From a virus, in the IMG/VR virus record IMGVR_UViG_3300034109_000300, positions 1 to 23,101 of that record: 23,101 nucleotides of DNA; one strand, 5' to 3'. The notes under the pieces were generated by a model. It was not told the DNA's origin. It made no database searches and was given only the letters and a program-made list of their open reading frames with translations. The stretch's first letter is position 1. Each line of letters starts with the position of its first letter. A program made the position numbers and the translations under genes. Below are positions 1-7,368 of this stretch, in pieces.

Positions 1-444
1 GGCGTGCCGGTCACGGTGCTCGACGTCATCGGCGGCGCCGGTGGTCCGACTCCCACGGCGCAGTGGGGCGCCGCAGGCCCAGCCACGCCACGGCCGCATG
101 CGGCGTGGGTGCGTCCGGAGCCGGTGGGCGGTGTGAGCAGTGGCGGCGGCGGCACCCCCCTTCCCGCGCCCCCTGTCCCCGCCCCCGGCCCGGACCTGAC
201 GCGTGTGCTGGCGCGACTCGACGCACTGGTGGCGGCGACGTCTGCGCTCCGGGCGCAGCTTGACGCCATCGAGGCGAGCAGCGCGGCGGCGGCGTCGGAG
301 GCACTGAAGGCCGCTGGCCGCGCCAGCGACATCAAGACGCAGATCGAGAACCTGCCCGCATTCAAGCCCGCCCCCGCGTATGTGGGCCGCTTCCCAAAGC
401 CGTTCGGCGGCTCGACCGAAGTGACGCTGACCCCGAGGGAGTAG
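1..444 (+). CDS. Pro/Ala-rich coiled-coil phage protein, 5' end cut by window
   Basis: The reading frame is open from the first base, so the true start may lie upstream; the first in-window start is GTG at 4. The visible 146 residues begin with a Gly/Pro/Ala-rich low-complexity stretch (about residues 10-62). A helical segment rich in Ala, Leu, Asp and Glu follows (about 63-115) and looks like a coiled coil. The end is a short Pro/Phe tail. There are no catalytic motifs, Cys pairs or membrane segments. A Pro-rich linker plus coiled coil fits a trimeric virion fibre or the tail end of a larger modular protein, but this is inference. It sits three bases upstream of a holin-like gene, so it could also be the C-terminal part of a lysis or structural protein. 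I do not recognise the family. Confidence 0.6.
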   Translation, partial: GVPVTVLDVIGGAGGPTPTAQWGAAGPATPRPHAAWVRPEPVGGVSSGGGGTPLPAPPVPAPGPDLTRVLARLDALVAATSALRAQLDAIEASSAAAASEALKAAGRASDIKTQIENLPAFKPAPAYVGRFPKPFGGSTEVTLTPRE

Positions 445-447
445 CCG

Positions 448-687
448 ATGCCGCCGATGCTATCTGCTGCGCTGGGGTCGATCATCCGGTGGGCGCTGTC
501 GCTGCTCGTGCCCTATCTGGTGTCGGCGGGCATCTGGACGGCGGATGAGGCGACGACCTACGTGACGGGCCTGTCGCTGGCGATTCTCGCGCTCGTGTGG
601 TCGCTGTGGCAGAAGTATCGGTCACGCCTGCGGTTCTTGGATGCGCTGGACGCGCCTCCTGGCACGCCGGAACGGTGGATTCAGTAA
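448..687 (+). CDS. Small two-helix membrane protein, holin-like
   Basis: This 79-residue protein has two hydrophobic segments, about residues 8-28 and 38-56. The short polar link between them contains ADEAT, and a charged, Arg-rich cytoplasmic-type tail follows (KYRSRLRFLD). Size, two spans and basic C-terminus match class II holins and other small phage membrane proteins. The ATG at 448 follows the previous stop by three bases. Its TAA overlaps the ATG of the next gene (TAATG at 685-689), so the cationic peptide downstream is probably made by coupled translation. Pore formation for lysis is inferred from topology and neighbours; no endolysin is visible in this window, so the assignment stays tentative. 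The alternative is a structural or superinfection-exclusion membrane protein. Confidence 0.65.
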   Translation: MPPMLSAALGSIIRWALSLLVPYLVSAGIWTADEATTYVTGLSLAILALVWSLWQKYRSRLRFLDALDAPPGTPERWIQ

Positions 688-797
688 TGGGCCTCCCGTG
701 GCGTCGTCTCGCCAAGAAGCTCGGCAAGTGGCTGCTGCGCAAGGCGAGCGAAGAAGCGCTGAAAGAGTTGCAGAAGCGCAAGGAGCAGGCGAAGTGA
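687..797 (+). CDS. 36-residue cationic amphipathic peptide
   Basis: The start is the ATG in the TAATG overlap with the holin-like gene, and the stop TGA overlaps the GTG of the next gene (GTGA at 794-797). The first 20 residues contain seven Arg/Lys (6, 7, 10, 11, 14, 18, 19) and no acidic residue. Trp5, Leu8, Leu12, Trp15 and Leu16 fall on one face of a helix and the basic residues on the other. The second half (SEEALKELQKRKEQAK) is a charged helix. This is the pattern of membrane-active antimicrobial peptides and of the cationic 'disruptins' known from some phages that disrupt the outer membrane at lysis. That function is inferred from pattern and from the adjacent holin-like gene. A small nucleic-acid-binding peptide is the main alternative. 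The tight coupling on both sides argues that the reading frame is real. Confidence 0.6.
   Translation: MGLPWRRLAKKLGKWLLRKASEEALKELQKRKEQAK
780..785 (+). promoter_or_regulatory. Ribosome binding site deciding the GTG start at 794
   Basis: AAGGAG lies eight bases before GTG 794, inside the end of the preceding small gene. It selects this GTG over upstream in-frame starts, which would overlap the cationic peptide gene by over 100 bases, and over ATG 812, which would sit 26 bases away. The start therefore retains the whole N-terminal zinc-ribbon. Confidence 0.7.
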
Positions 798-1849
798 CAT
801 TCGACCCGAAGATGGCGTTCGTCGAGTGCCCGAAGTGTGATAGCGCGTTCCATGTGGAGCGCATCAAGGGCTCGGCGTGGTTCTGCAACTGCTGCGCCCA
901 TCAGTTTGAGGCGTCGTCATCAGAGGCTGGGACCGCTCCCCGTCGCAATTCGGCGGCGGGCAGTGGAAGCTCTCGGGCGGCGCTTCAATTCGCTGCGATC
1001 CTCCTGCTGCTGATGCCCGCGCTGGCGTCGGCACAGGGCCGCGTGTTCTTCGAGCCTGGTGACGGCTCGTCGAAGGCCGTGACCGACTGCACGCCGACCA
1101 CGACGTCTTGGGATGGCGTGCCGCATCGCAGCGGCTCGGCGCTGGAGTGCGGCTGGGACGGCACGCTCGGCTGGCAGGACTCGGCCAAGACCCGCGAGCT
1201 CGAGCTCTCGGCGGTGCCGATGACGGCGGAACTGTTTGCGGATGCGTGGTTCCGCGTCGATGCGAACGTTGACCGCGTGGCGGGGTCGAAGCTGATGCGG
1301 TTCAGCTTCGGCGCGGCCGACGTGATCATCGCCTGCCAGTTCGAGCAGCAGCCAGACGCCACGCTGTTCATGTCCGTCGGCGGTCAGCCGTCGTTCTGGG
1401 GCGGCACGGCGGCGAGTCAGTGCCGTCAGGGCTGGCAGCGCCTCCGCGTCTACATGTCGCGCACGCTGATCCGGCTGTGGCTGGGCGATGTGCTTCTGCG
1501 GGAGTGGACTGGTAGCTTCGCCGTCAACGGGATGGTCGCGTTCATGTCGAACTGGTCGGACAACGCGGGCTGGTCGCATGACGCGGCCAATCACGTCTAC
1601 TGGCAGGGCGTGCAGGTATTCAGCGATGCCGGCACGGGTGGTGTCGGCTCGATGCGTGAGGGCGCGATGACGCAGGGTGGCGCGGTGACGCCTCCGGTCT
1701 CGAGCGCCACGTATACGTGCGCGGTCACGGGCACGCCGAGCAGCTACGCGGACGGCGATGTCCGGCGCACGATCAGGTGCGACACGAACGGGCCGGTCAC
1801 GTCACTCCCGGTCGGCGCGACGTTTACGGTGACGGTGCCCCGGAAATAG
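794..1849 (+). CDS. Zinc-ribbon, hydrophobic segment and jelly-roll-like domain protein
   Basis: The 351-residue product has three parts. Residues 9-38 form a short zinc-ribbon with CPKC at 12-15 and CNCC at 31-34, similar in layout to MJ0042-type ribbons. After a Ser/Arg-rich linker comes a hydrophobic segment (about 62-80) ending in ALASAQG, which looks like a signal peptide with an Ala-x-Ala cleavage site or a membrane anchor. The remaining approximately 270 residues are beta-rich with many Trp (WFRVDANVD, WQRLRVYMS, VYWQGVQVF) and resemble the LamG/concanavalin or polysaccharide-lyase-like jelly roll, followed by a small C-terminal beta domain (about 305-351). The fold is inferred from pattern. 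A cytoplasmic ribbon in front of an export-type segment is odd; the reading frame is continuous, so this is not a visible frameshift. Likely a virion or cell-surface carbohydrate-binding protein; substrate unknown. Confidence 0.65.
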   Translation: MTFDPKMAFVECPKCDSAFHVERIKGSAWFCNCCAHQFEASSSEAGTAPRRNSAAGSGSSRAALQFAAILLLLMPALASAQGRVFFEPGDGSSKAVTDCTPTTTSWDGVPHRSGSALECGWDGTLGWQDSAKTRELELSAVPMTAELFADAWFRVDANVDRVAGSKLMRFSFGAADVIIACQFEQQPDATLFMSVGGQPSFWGGTAASQCRQGWQRLRVYMSRTLIRLWLGDVLLREWTGSFAVNGMVAFMSNWSDNAGWSHDAANHVYWQGVQVFSDAGTGGVGSMREGAMTQGGAVTPPVSSATYTCAVTGTPSSYADGDVRRTIRCDTNGPVTSLPVGATFTVTVPRK

Positions 1850-1850
1850 C

Positions 1851-2522
1851 ATGGCGTTCGTTCAGCGCAACCAGACGCAGTTGTTCAGCGGCGGGCTGGC
1901 CTATGACTCGTCGGTCACGGCAGGGAATACACTGCTGGCGGTGTTCTCGGTCAGCGTGGGCACCGAAGTCAGCGTCACGAGCGTGAGCGGTGGCGGGACG
2001 TGGGAGAATGTCGGGCGCGTCGAGACGCCGGGCACGCCTCGTGAACTGTCACTCTGGGTCTGCTACTCCGCGACGGGCGGCTCCACGACGGTGACGCCAT
2101 CGGTCTCTGGCACCTACGACGTGATCCGCACGTGGATCGGGGAATACGACGAGACGGGGCAGATTCTCGACCAGTATGCCGAGGCGGCAGGCACCGGCAC
2201 CTCGCCGAGCAGCGGCGCGACGGGCACGACGACGGCGGCGGTCTCGCTGGTGATCGGCTGCTTTACGACCGAGTTCAACGGCGTCACGTTCACGGGGCCG
2301 GGCGCGCCGTGGACCACGCGACATGAGCAGGCCGACGAGCGTATTCACGTCATAGACCAGAACGCGACGAGCGCGGCGGCGTTCACCGCATCGGGCACGT
2401 ATAGCAGCAGCGACGGATGGGGCGCGATCTGCGCGACCTTCAAAACGGATGTCGTCACTGCCAGCCCGCTCGTCGGTGGCGGGGCCACGGCTGGGCATCG
2501 GCGCAACAGATTGGCGGCATAA
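1851..2522 (+). CDS. Beta-sandwich phage protein, probable virion surface component
   Basis: The 223-residue protein begins one base after the previous stop. It is rich in Thr, Ser, Gly and Val in alternating beta-strand patterns (TLLAVFSVSVGTEVSVTSV, SLVIGCFTTEF). A central Gly/Ser/Thr-rich linker lies near residues 116-130, and there are no catalytic motifs. The overall pattern is one strand-rich domain of about 200 residues with a short disordered tail, common in tail-fibre or head-decoration proteins of metagenomic phages. It lies at the head of a run of similar beta-rich genes, consistent with an adhesion or decoration module. No specific family is recognised, and the role is inferred from composition and position only. 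Confidence 0.65.
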   Translation: MAFVQRNQTQLFSGGLAYDSSVTAGNTLLAVFSVSVGTEVSVTSVSGGGTWENVGRVETPGTPRELSLWVCYSATGGSTTVTPSVSGTYDVIRTWIGEYDETGQILDQYAEAAGTGTSPSSGATGTTTAAVSLVIGCFTTEFNGVTFTGPGAPWTTRHEQADERIHVIDQNATSAAAFTASGTYSSSDGWGAICATFKTDVVTASPLVGGGATAGHRRNRLAA

Positions 2523-2525
2523 CTC

Positions 2526-3191
2526 ATGGTCTATCTCGGAGATTTTGCCGTCGGCGCGACGGTGCAGCTCAAGTGGGCATCGAACGGCGCGAACGGGGCC
2601 AGCATCACGCGGGCGACGAACGGGTCGCTGCGCATCTACAAAGGCAGCTCGGTCACGCAGCGCACGTCGAGTGCGGGCATCACCGACACCGAGGACTTCG
2701 ACTCGCTGACAGGCGTGCATCACGCGACGATTGACCTGAGCGACAACACCGACGCGGGCTTCTACGCGGCGGGCTCGGAATATCAGGTGGTGCTGCAGGG
2801 CGCGACGATTGACGGCCAGAGCGTCAATGCGGTGCTCGCGCATTTCTCGATCGAACGCTACGGCAACGTCTACGGCGCGCGCGTCTGGATGATCGATGAC
2901 AACGCGGCCGGCACGCCGGCGGATCGCTATGTCGTCGCGTTCCTGAAAAACGGGCAGGCGCTGACGACGGGCATCACGTCGCCGCAGATTCGCGTCGTGC
3001 TCGCGTCGGATGGCTCCGACCTGTTCACGGGGCAGACGCTGACCGACTTCGGTGGTTCCATCGGCTACTACCGCTTCGACGCCACCGGCAGTAACCGCTC
3101 GGTGTCGGGCGCGGCCTACCTCGCGATCATCACGGCCACGATTGACGGCGCGACGCGGACCATCGTGCAGCCGGTTGGGAGGGACAGCTAG
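2526..3191 (+). CDS. Phage structural protein, two BppU-like beta domains
   Basis: The 221-residue protein starts with MVYLGDFAVGATVQLKW, the opening strand of a beta-sandwich common in phage virion proteins. These proteins carry a pattern of ligand, FDSLTGVHHATIDL and FYAAGSEYQVVLQGATIDG. The second half (about 113-221) repeats the layout, with VWMIDDNAAGTP, a GSIGYYRFDATGS segment and a closing RTIVQPVGR strand, so the protein looks like two tandem domains. Such domains resemble the N-terminal attachment domain of baseplate or fibre proteins, and attachment to the particle is inferred. It precedes a small helical-linker protein and the large repeat protein. No clear ribosome binding site precedes ATG 2526, so coupling to the upstream gene is likely. 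Confidence 0.65.
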   Translation: MVYLGDFAVGATVQLKWASNGANGASITRATNGSLRIYKGSSVTQRTSSAGITDTEDFDSLTGVHHATIDLSDNTDAGFYAAGSEYQVVLQGATIDGQSVNAVLAHFSIERYGNVYGARVWMIDDNAAGTPADRYVVAFLKNGQALTTGITSPQIRVVLASDGSDLFTGQTLTDFGGSIGYYRFDATGSNRSVSGAAYLAIITATIDGATRTIVQPVGRDS

Positions 3192-3193
3192 TC

Positions 3194-3637
3194 ATGGCAG
3201 ACAACATCGGATATACGCCAGGCGCGGGCGCGACCATCGCGGCGGATGACATCGGCGGCGCGCTCTATCAGCGCGTGAAGCTGGCGCACGGCCCCGATGG
3301 CAGCGCCACGGATGCGAGCGACAGCGCGCCGTTGCCGGCCGTCGTCTCACGCACGGATGACCTCGTCGTCATGCTGTCGCGTATCGTCAAGCTGCTCGAG
3401 AGCAATGCGGTTGTGGACCAGCAGCAGCGCCAGCGCATCGCGCTCGATACGATTCCAGCCGGTGTCACGCTGCCGACCGTCACGACGGTCACGGGCGTGA
3501 CCACCGTGACCACCGTCGGCACCGTGACCACCCTGGCGAATGCCACCGCCATCGCCGGCATGGACCGCGAGCAGTGGATCAACGCCGCGAAGAGTGTTTA
3601 CGCGCAGTCGATTCGCGCGCGTCTCGAGTTCGTCTAG
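3194..3637 (+). CDS. Small phage structural protein with Val/Thr linker
   Basis: GGGAGGGA at 3177-3184 precedes ATG 3194 at good spacing. The 147-residue product has three parts. An N-terminal segment carries GADDIGGALYQRVKLAHGPDG-type residues (about 16-37), typical of small phage virion proteins that contain this 'VKLxxGxDG' motif. A helical region (about 54-83) follows. A Val/Thr repeat linker (95-113, built of TVTTV units) leads to a helical C-terminus ending in a short AKSVYAQSIRARLEF segment. Proteins with this architecture recur among uncultured-phage structural genes, usually next to fibre or baseplate genes. The linker suggests an elongated trimeric or anchored protein, which is inference. 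Confidence 0.65.
   Translation: MADNIGYTPGAGATIAADDIGGALYQRVKLAHGPDGSATDASDSAPLPAVVSRTDDLVVMLSRIVKLLESNAVVDQQQRQRIALDTIPAGVTLPTVTTVTGVTTVTTVGTVTTLANATAIAGMDREQWINAAKSVYAQSIRARLEFV
3476..3532 (+). repeat. Short in-frame Val/Thr-coding repeat
   Basis: ACCGTGACCACC-like units recur at 3499-3536 and upstream as variants, coding for repeated Thr-Val-Thr-Thr-Val in the structural protein at 3194-3637. It is a coding repeat in a linker and not an operator or CRISPR-type array. Length change by slippage is possible. Confidence 0.7.
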
Positions 3638-3652
3638 GACTAAAGGAGCATC

Positions 3653-6298
3653 ATGCCCGCCCTCAACAAGAACACGCTCACGCAGGCCGTAGACCTCCCG
3701 ACGTGGGAGTGGACGCGATTTGCGCCAGCCGTATCGTCGGCGCTTTCGTCGTCGTGCAGCGCCGACAACGGCAACTTCCTCGCGTCCGAATACGGTCGGT
3801 ATCTCTATTACTTGATCTCGGGCACGCAGTTCGTCAGGTATGACACGTGGACGGACATGTATCAGCAGCTCCAGTCGCCGCCGTTCACGCCGGCGACGAT
3901 GACTGCGATGAAGTTCGCGGGCACACTCGGTCCCGAGGATCGCGTCATCGCGGCCACGTCCACCACGCTGACCGTCGCGGCAGTCACGCAGGCCAGCATG
4001 GTCGGCTATGACGTGGTCATCGTGTCGGGCACGGGCGCGGGGCAGCGGCGCACGATCACGGCGGCAGCGGACCCCGTCATCGCGGACAGCGGCATCGCGA
4101 CGGCAGTGGCGAACGCGCTCGGTGGCATCACGCTGACCGACTCGACGAAGGCGTGGGGTGGCAATGCGTGGGCGGGGTATACGCTGCGCGTCGCGAACAC
4201 GCCTGCGGGCAGCGCGGGCCAGATTCGCCGCATCCTGAGCAACACGGGCACCGTGCTGACCATCGGCGATTCGACGCAGATGAGCAAGCCGTTCCACAAC
4301 CCGGCGATCTTCGCGCCGGCCATCTCCGCGACGGCGGGCTCGCAGACGACCTACGCCATCGAGTCGCAGGTGCTCACGGTCGATAGCGCGTGGGCCACGA
4401 CGCCCGATACGACGTCGGTCTATCGCATCCAGTCGGGCATGGTGCTGCTCGGCAGCGGCGGCGGCACGACGGCCACACCGGCCGCGCCGTTCTACTCGAT
4501 GCAGGCGTATGACGTCCTCACGGATTCGTGGTATGTCCTGCCCGCGTATACGAACAACTACGTGGCGGCGCTCACGGACCTCTCAATCGAGCGCACGACC
4601 GAAACCTCGTCGATCTGGGAGCGTGGCGTTGCGACGGGCGGGAGCACGACGACGCTCGTGGATGCTGCACACGGCGTGGACTTCGCCGCGTGGCGCACGA
4701 ATCAGTGGGCGGGCTACTGGGTGTTCGTCTTCTCAGGCACGGCGGCGGGCCAGATGCGCCAGATCGCCAGCAATACGGGCACCACGTTGACCTGGAGCAG
4801 CGCGGGCACCGCGCCAGACACGACGAGCCGCTACCTGATCCTCGGCTTCGACGCAGGCGTGGCGACGTCGGGCGCATCCACCACGATCACGGACTCCACG
4901 AAGGCGTGGGCCACGAACCGCTGGACCAATTACGTCGTGCGCATCCTGCACGGCACCGGCATCGGGCAGACGCGCATCATCGCCAGCAACACGGCGACGG
5001 TGCTGACCGTGCAGCAGGCATGGACGACGACACCCGATAGCACGTCGGTGTTCGCGATTCAGGCCAACCCGGACACGCTCTATCTCGTCTCTGGCGGCAA
5101 CGCGGCGATCCTCATGCACAACATGGATTCGCAGGTGGCCACGTTCGGGCGGCAGATCGACTACGGCATCGCGCGCAACGCCGCGGCGACGGTCGGCGGG
5201 CATCAGCCGGTGGCGATTGCGTCACTGTCGAACGTCACGACCACGGCGACCGTCACGACCGCACACGCGCATCAGTTCCGCGCGGGTGATCTTGTCACGG
5301 TGCGCGGCGCGACCGACGCCAACTACAACGTGACGGCGGTTGCGATTGCGACGGTGGCCTCGGCCACCACGTTCACCTTCACGATGGCGGGCACGCCCGC
5401 CTCGAACACGCTGACGGGTTCGCAGTCGACGACGACGCTCACCGACCTGACGAAAAACTGGACGACGAACGAGCACGCGGGACGGCTCGCCTACATGAAC
5501 ACGGCGGCCATCACCGCGGCCTCGGGCTCGGCCGCAGGGCAGGTGGTCCGCATCACGAGCAACACGGCCACCACGCTGACCTTCGCCGCGACCGTCACCG
5601 CCCCGACGAACGGCGTGAGCCGCTACAGCATCGCGCGCGGTGACGCGATCGGCACGCTCGATTTCGGTGTCGCGACAGGCACGCAGAGCACGACGACGAT
5701 TCAGGACACGTCGAAGAGTTGGACCGTGAACATCTACGCCGGGCGGCGTGTGCGCGTGCTTACGTCGGGTGGTCCCATCGAGGTGATCATCGCGTCGAAC
5801 ACGAGCAACACGCTGACCGTCGCCACGATCACCCTGCCAGTGACGGCCGTCACCCAATACGCGATCCTCGAGGGCAATGCAAAGGGCGTGGGCACGAGCG
5901 CGAATTGGGCCTTCGGCACGTCGAGCGAGGCGCTGCGTGGTCGCTACATGTTCATCCTGCGCGGCGGCGGCGCGTATGGCTTTGAGCGCGTGGACCTCGC
6001 GACTGATCGCATCAGAGTGATCAACACCGCGCCGCTCACGGAGACTTTCACCACCGGCTCCATGACGGCCTACGACGGCGGCGACCGCATTTACATCCAC
6101 AAGGACGCCACGCAGCGCGTCTACAGCTTGGATGTCGTCACCGGCAAGGTGAACGGCGCGAGCATGTATCCCTACGCCGCGCCGACCGCGGTGATCGGCA
6201 ACCGCATGGAGATTTTCACGACGAAGGACGGGCTGAAGTATCTCTGGCTGAACCGCGCCTCGTTCGCCGAGTGCTTCCGCTGCCTGCTCTACTGGTAG
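3653..6298 (+). CDS. Large Kelch-like propeller protein interrupted by repeat modules
   Basis: AAAGGAG at 3642-3648 precedes ATG 3653. The 881-residue product has blade-like segments of Kelch type: YLYYLISG...RYDTWTDMYQQL (50-72), AYDVLTDSWYVLPA (285-298), DTLYLVSGG (474-482), GRYMFILRGGG (763-773), DRIYIHKDA (811-819) and RMEIFTTKDG (851-860). Between them lie five clear modules of 65-100 residues (about 158-258, 327-397, 403-470, 585-661, 672-739) plus a decayed one near 100-140. Each runs D-x-T-K-x-W, then a Tyr/Gly strand, G-x-G-Q-x-R, I-x-S-N-T and a closing Tyr-x-Ile strand. Residues 524-583 form a different beta module with a HQFRAGDLVTV core. It has no enzyme motif. A large virion surface or receptor-binding protein is the best inference. 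Confidence 0.75.
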   Translation: MPALNKNTLTQAVDLPTWEWTRFAPAVSSALSSSCSADNGNFLASEYGRYLYYLISGTQFVRYDTWTDMYQQLQSPPFTPATMTAMKFAGTLGPEDRVIAATSTTLTVAAVTQASMVGYDVVIVSGTGAGQRRTITAAADPVIADSGIATAVANALGGITLTDSTKAWGGNAWAGYTLRVANTPAGSAGQIRRILSNTGTVLTIGDSTQMSKPFHNPAIFAPAISATAGSQTTYAIESQVLTVDSAWATTPDTTSVYRIQSGMVLLGSGGGTTATPAAPFYSMQAYDVLTDSWYVLPAYTNNYVAALTDLSIERTTETSSIWERGVATGGSTTTLVDAAHGVDFAAWRTNQWAGYWVFVFSGTAAGQMRQIASNTGTTLTWSSAGTAPDTTSRYLILGFDAGVATSGASTTITDSTKAWATNRWTNYVVRILHGTGIGQTRIIASNTATVLTVQQAWTTTPDSTSVFAIQANPDTLYLVSGGNAAILMHNMDSQVATFGRQIDYGIARNAAATVGGHQPVAIASLSNVTTTATVTTAHAHQFRAGDLVTVRGATDANYNVTAVAIATVASATTFTFTMAGTPASNTLTGSQSTTTLTDLTKNWTTNEHAGRLAYMNTAAITAASGSAAGQVVRITSNTATTLTFAATVTAPTNGVSRYSIARGDAIGTLDFGVATGTQSTTTIQDTSKSWTVNIYAGRRVRVLTSGGPIEVIIASNTSNTLTVATITLPVTAVTQYAILEGNAKGVGTSANWAFGTSSEALRGRYMFILRGGGAYGFERVDLATDRIRVINTAPLTETFTTGSMTAYDGGDRIYIHKDATQRVYSLDVVTGKVNGASMYPYAAPTAVIGNRMEIFTTKDGLKYLWLNRASFAECFRCLLYW
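4124..5869 (+). repeat. Diverged coding repeats in the propeller protein
   Basis: Five units fall at about 4124-4426, 4631-4843, 4859-5062, 5405-5635 and 5666-5869. They share codons for D-(S/T)-(T/S)-K-x-W near the start and SNT(A/G)TxLT near the middle. The DNA similarity is strongest around the SNT core, for example agcaacacg(g/a)gc or agcaacacggcc. The units are unevenly spaced because blade segments separate them. They look like old duplications or shuffled modules and not recent tandem copies. Confidence 0.7.
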
Positions 6299-6309
6299 GA
6301 GATCGTCAC

Positions 6310-6483
6310 ATGACGCTTGATGACATTCTGACGATCCTCGGCCACCGCGTCACGGCGCTCAGGAATGAGCGCGTGCTCGCGGTCTCGGCGGGCCAGCTCC
6401 AGCAGGTCGTGCAGGTCGATGCCGACCTCGCGGAGACCGAAAGCACGATGCAATCAATCCAGGCGCTGCTCGCCGGCCAGTAG
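6310..6483 (+). CDS. Small helical phage protein
   Basis: The 57-residue product starts at ATG 6310, 11 bases after the previous stop, with TAGGAG at 6296-6301 as ribosome binding site. An upstream in-frame start would overlap the large protein by 28 bases and lacks a ribosome site. The sequence is one long helical region (LTILGHRVTALRNERV, then QLQQVVQVDADLAETESTM) with heptad-like hydrophobic spacing, typical of small coiled-coil proteins often found near phage tail genes. It has no Cys, no membrane segment and no signal. Function unknown; a small oligomerisation or assembly factor is possible. Confidence 0.6.
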   Translation: MTLDDILTILGHRVTALRNERVLAVSAGQLQQVVQVDADLAETESTMQSIQALLAGQ

Positions 6484-6489
6484 TCCGTC

Positions 6490-7359
6490 ATGCTGCTCAC
6501 GCTACTGTCGCCCGGCGAGGCGCAGGTCGGGCGCCTCACTGGCGCACGCCTCTGGCGCCTCGTCGGCGACGGTGACGATGACCAGTGGCGGATACCGCTA
6601 CCAGGCGCGGCCTCGTCCGCCGCCTACACGCTCGCGTGTGATGCGGCAACACTCGCGCTGACCGCGCAGGATGTCGACACGAGAGTCGGGCGGGCGCTCG
6701 GGCTCGAGGCGTCGTCCGTCGCGCTGACGGCGCAGGATGTGGGCACAGCCGCGGCACGGCGGCTCGGGCTCGACCCCGCGACCTATACGGTCACGGCACA
6801 GGATGTCGGCACGCGTGCGGCGCGAGTGCTGGCGCTGGATGCGGCGACCTATGCGGTCACGGCGCAAGATGTCGGGCTGGTCAAGTCTGGCAACTACGCC
6901 CTGACGCTTGATCCGGCGACCTACACGGTCACGGCGCAGGACGTCGGCACGGTCGCGGCGCGGCGGCTCGCGCTCGACGCCGCGAGCTACACGGTCACGG
7001 CGCAGGACGTCGACACGGTCGCAACCAGGGCGCTGGGGCTCGACGCCGCCGCCGTCACGGTCGCCGCGCAGGACGTGACGCTTGCGCGAGCGACACGCCT
7101 CGCGCTCGACGCGGCCTCCGTGACCACGACCGGCGCGGCGCTGCTGTTCGCACGCGGGCGGGCGCTCACGCTCGACGCCGCGACGATCAGTGTGACCGGC
7201 GCCGATGTGAGTTTCCCGCGCACGGGGCAAGTGGTGGGCGTCGTGACGGTGCGAGGCCGCGTCTCGGCGCCCGTGGCGCTCACCGGATCGTCGCGTGAGA
7301 GTGTGACACTGACGGGATCGTCGGTGTCCGTGTGTGCAGTGACTGGATCGATTCAGTAG
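6490..7359 (+). CDS. Nine-unit 22-residue repeat protein
   Basis: The 289-residue product has a short N-terminal segment, then nine units of about 22 residues from residue 49 to 250. The consensus is Leu-Asp-Ala-Ala-(T/S)-Tyr-x-Val-Thr-Ala-Gln-Asp-Val followed by a variable x-A-A-R-x-Leu turn. The fourth unit has 24 residues. The last three units are diverged (TAQDV becomes TTGAA or TGADV). The C-terminus has three shorter V-x-LTGSS strands. Repeats of this kind occur in phage structural proteins and probably build an elongated beta structure; that is inference. The start codon ATG 6490 lacks a clear ribosome site, so reinitiation after the gene ending at 6483 is likely. It is rich in Ala, Leu, Asp and Val. 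Confidence 0.7.
   Translation: MLLTLLSPGEAQVGRLTGARLWRLVGDGDDDQWRIPLPGAASSAAYTLACDAATLALTAQDVDTRVGRALGLEASSVALTAQDVGTAAARRLGLDPATYTVTAQDVGTRAARVLALDAATYAVTAQDVGLVKSGNYALTLDPATYTVTAQDVGTVAARRLALDAASYTVTAQDVDTVATRALGLDAAAVTVAAQDVTLARATRLALDAASVTTTGAALLFARGRALTLDAATISVTGADVSFPRTGQVVGVVTVRGRVSAPVALTGSSRESVTLTGSSVSVCAVTGSIQ
6634..7239 (+). repeat. Nine approximately 66-base coding repeats
   Basis: Tandem units each code for about 22 residues with the core (g/c)(t)cacggcgcaggatgtcgg or close variants, repeated at roughly 66-base steps. Units 2, 3, 5 and 6 are most alike; units 7-9 are diverged. One unit is two codons longer. Such repeats could recombine and change the number of units in the protein. 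Confidence 0.75.
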
Positions 7360-7368
7360 GAGATCACG

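Noticed and set aside
6634-7239. Possible CRISPR array from regular 66-base units
   Set aside because: Units are in frame, diverged at the DNA level with no unique spacers, and encode a regular protein repeat.
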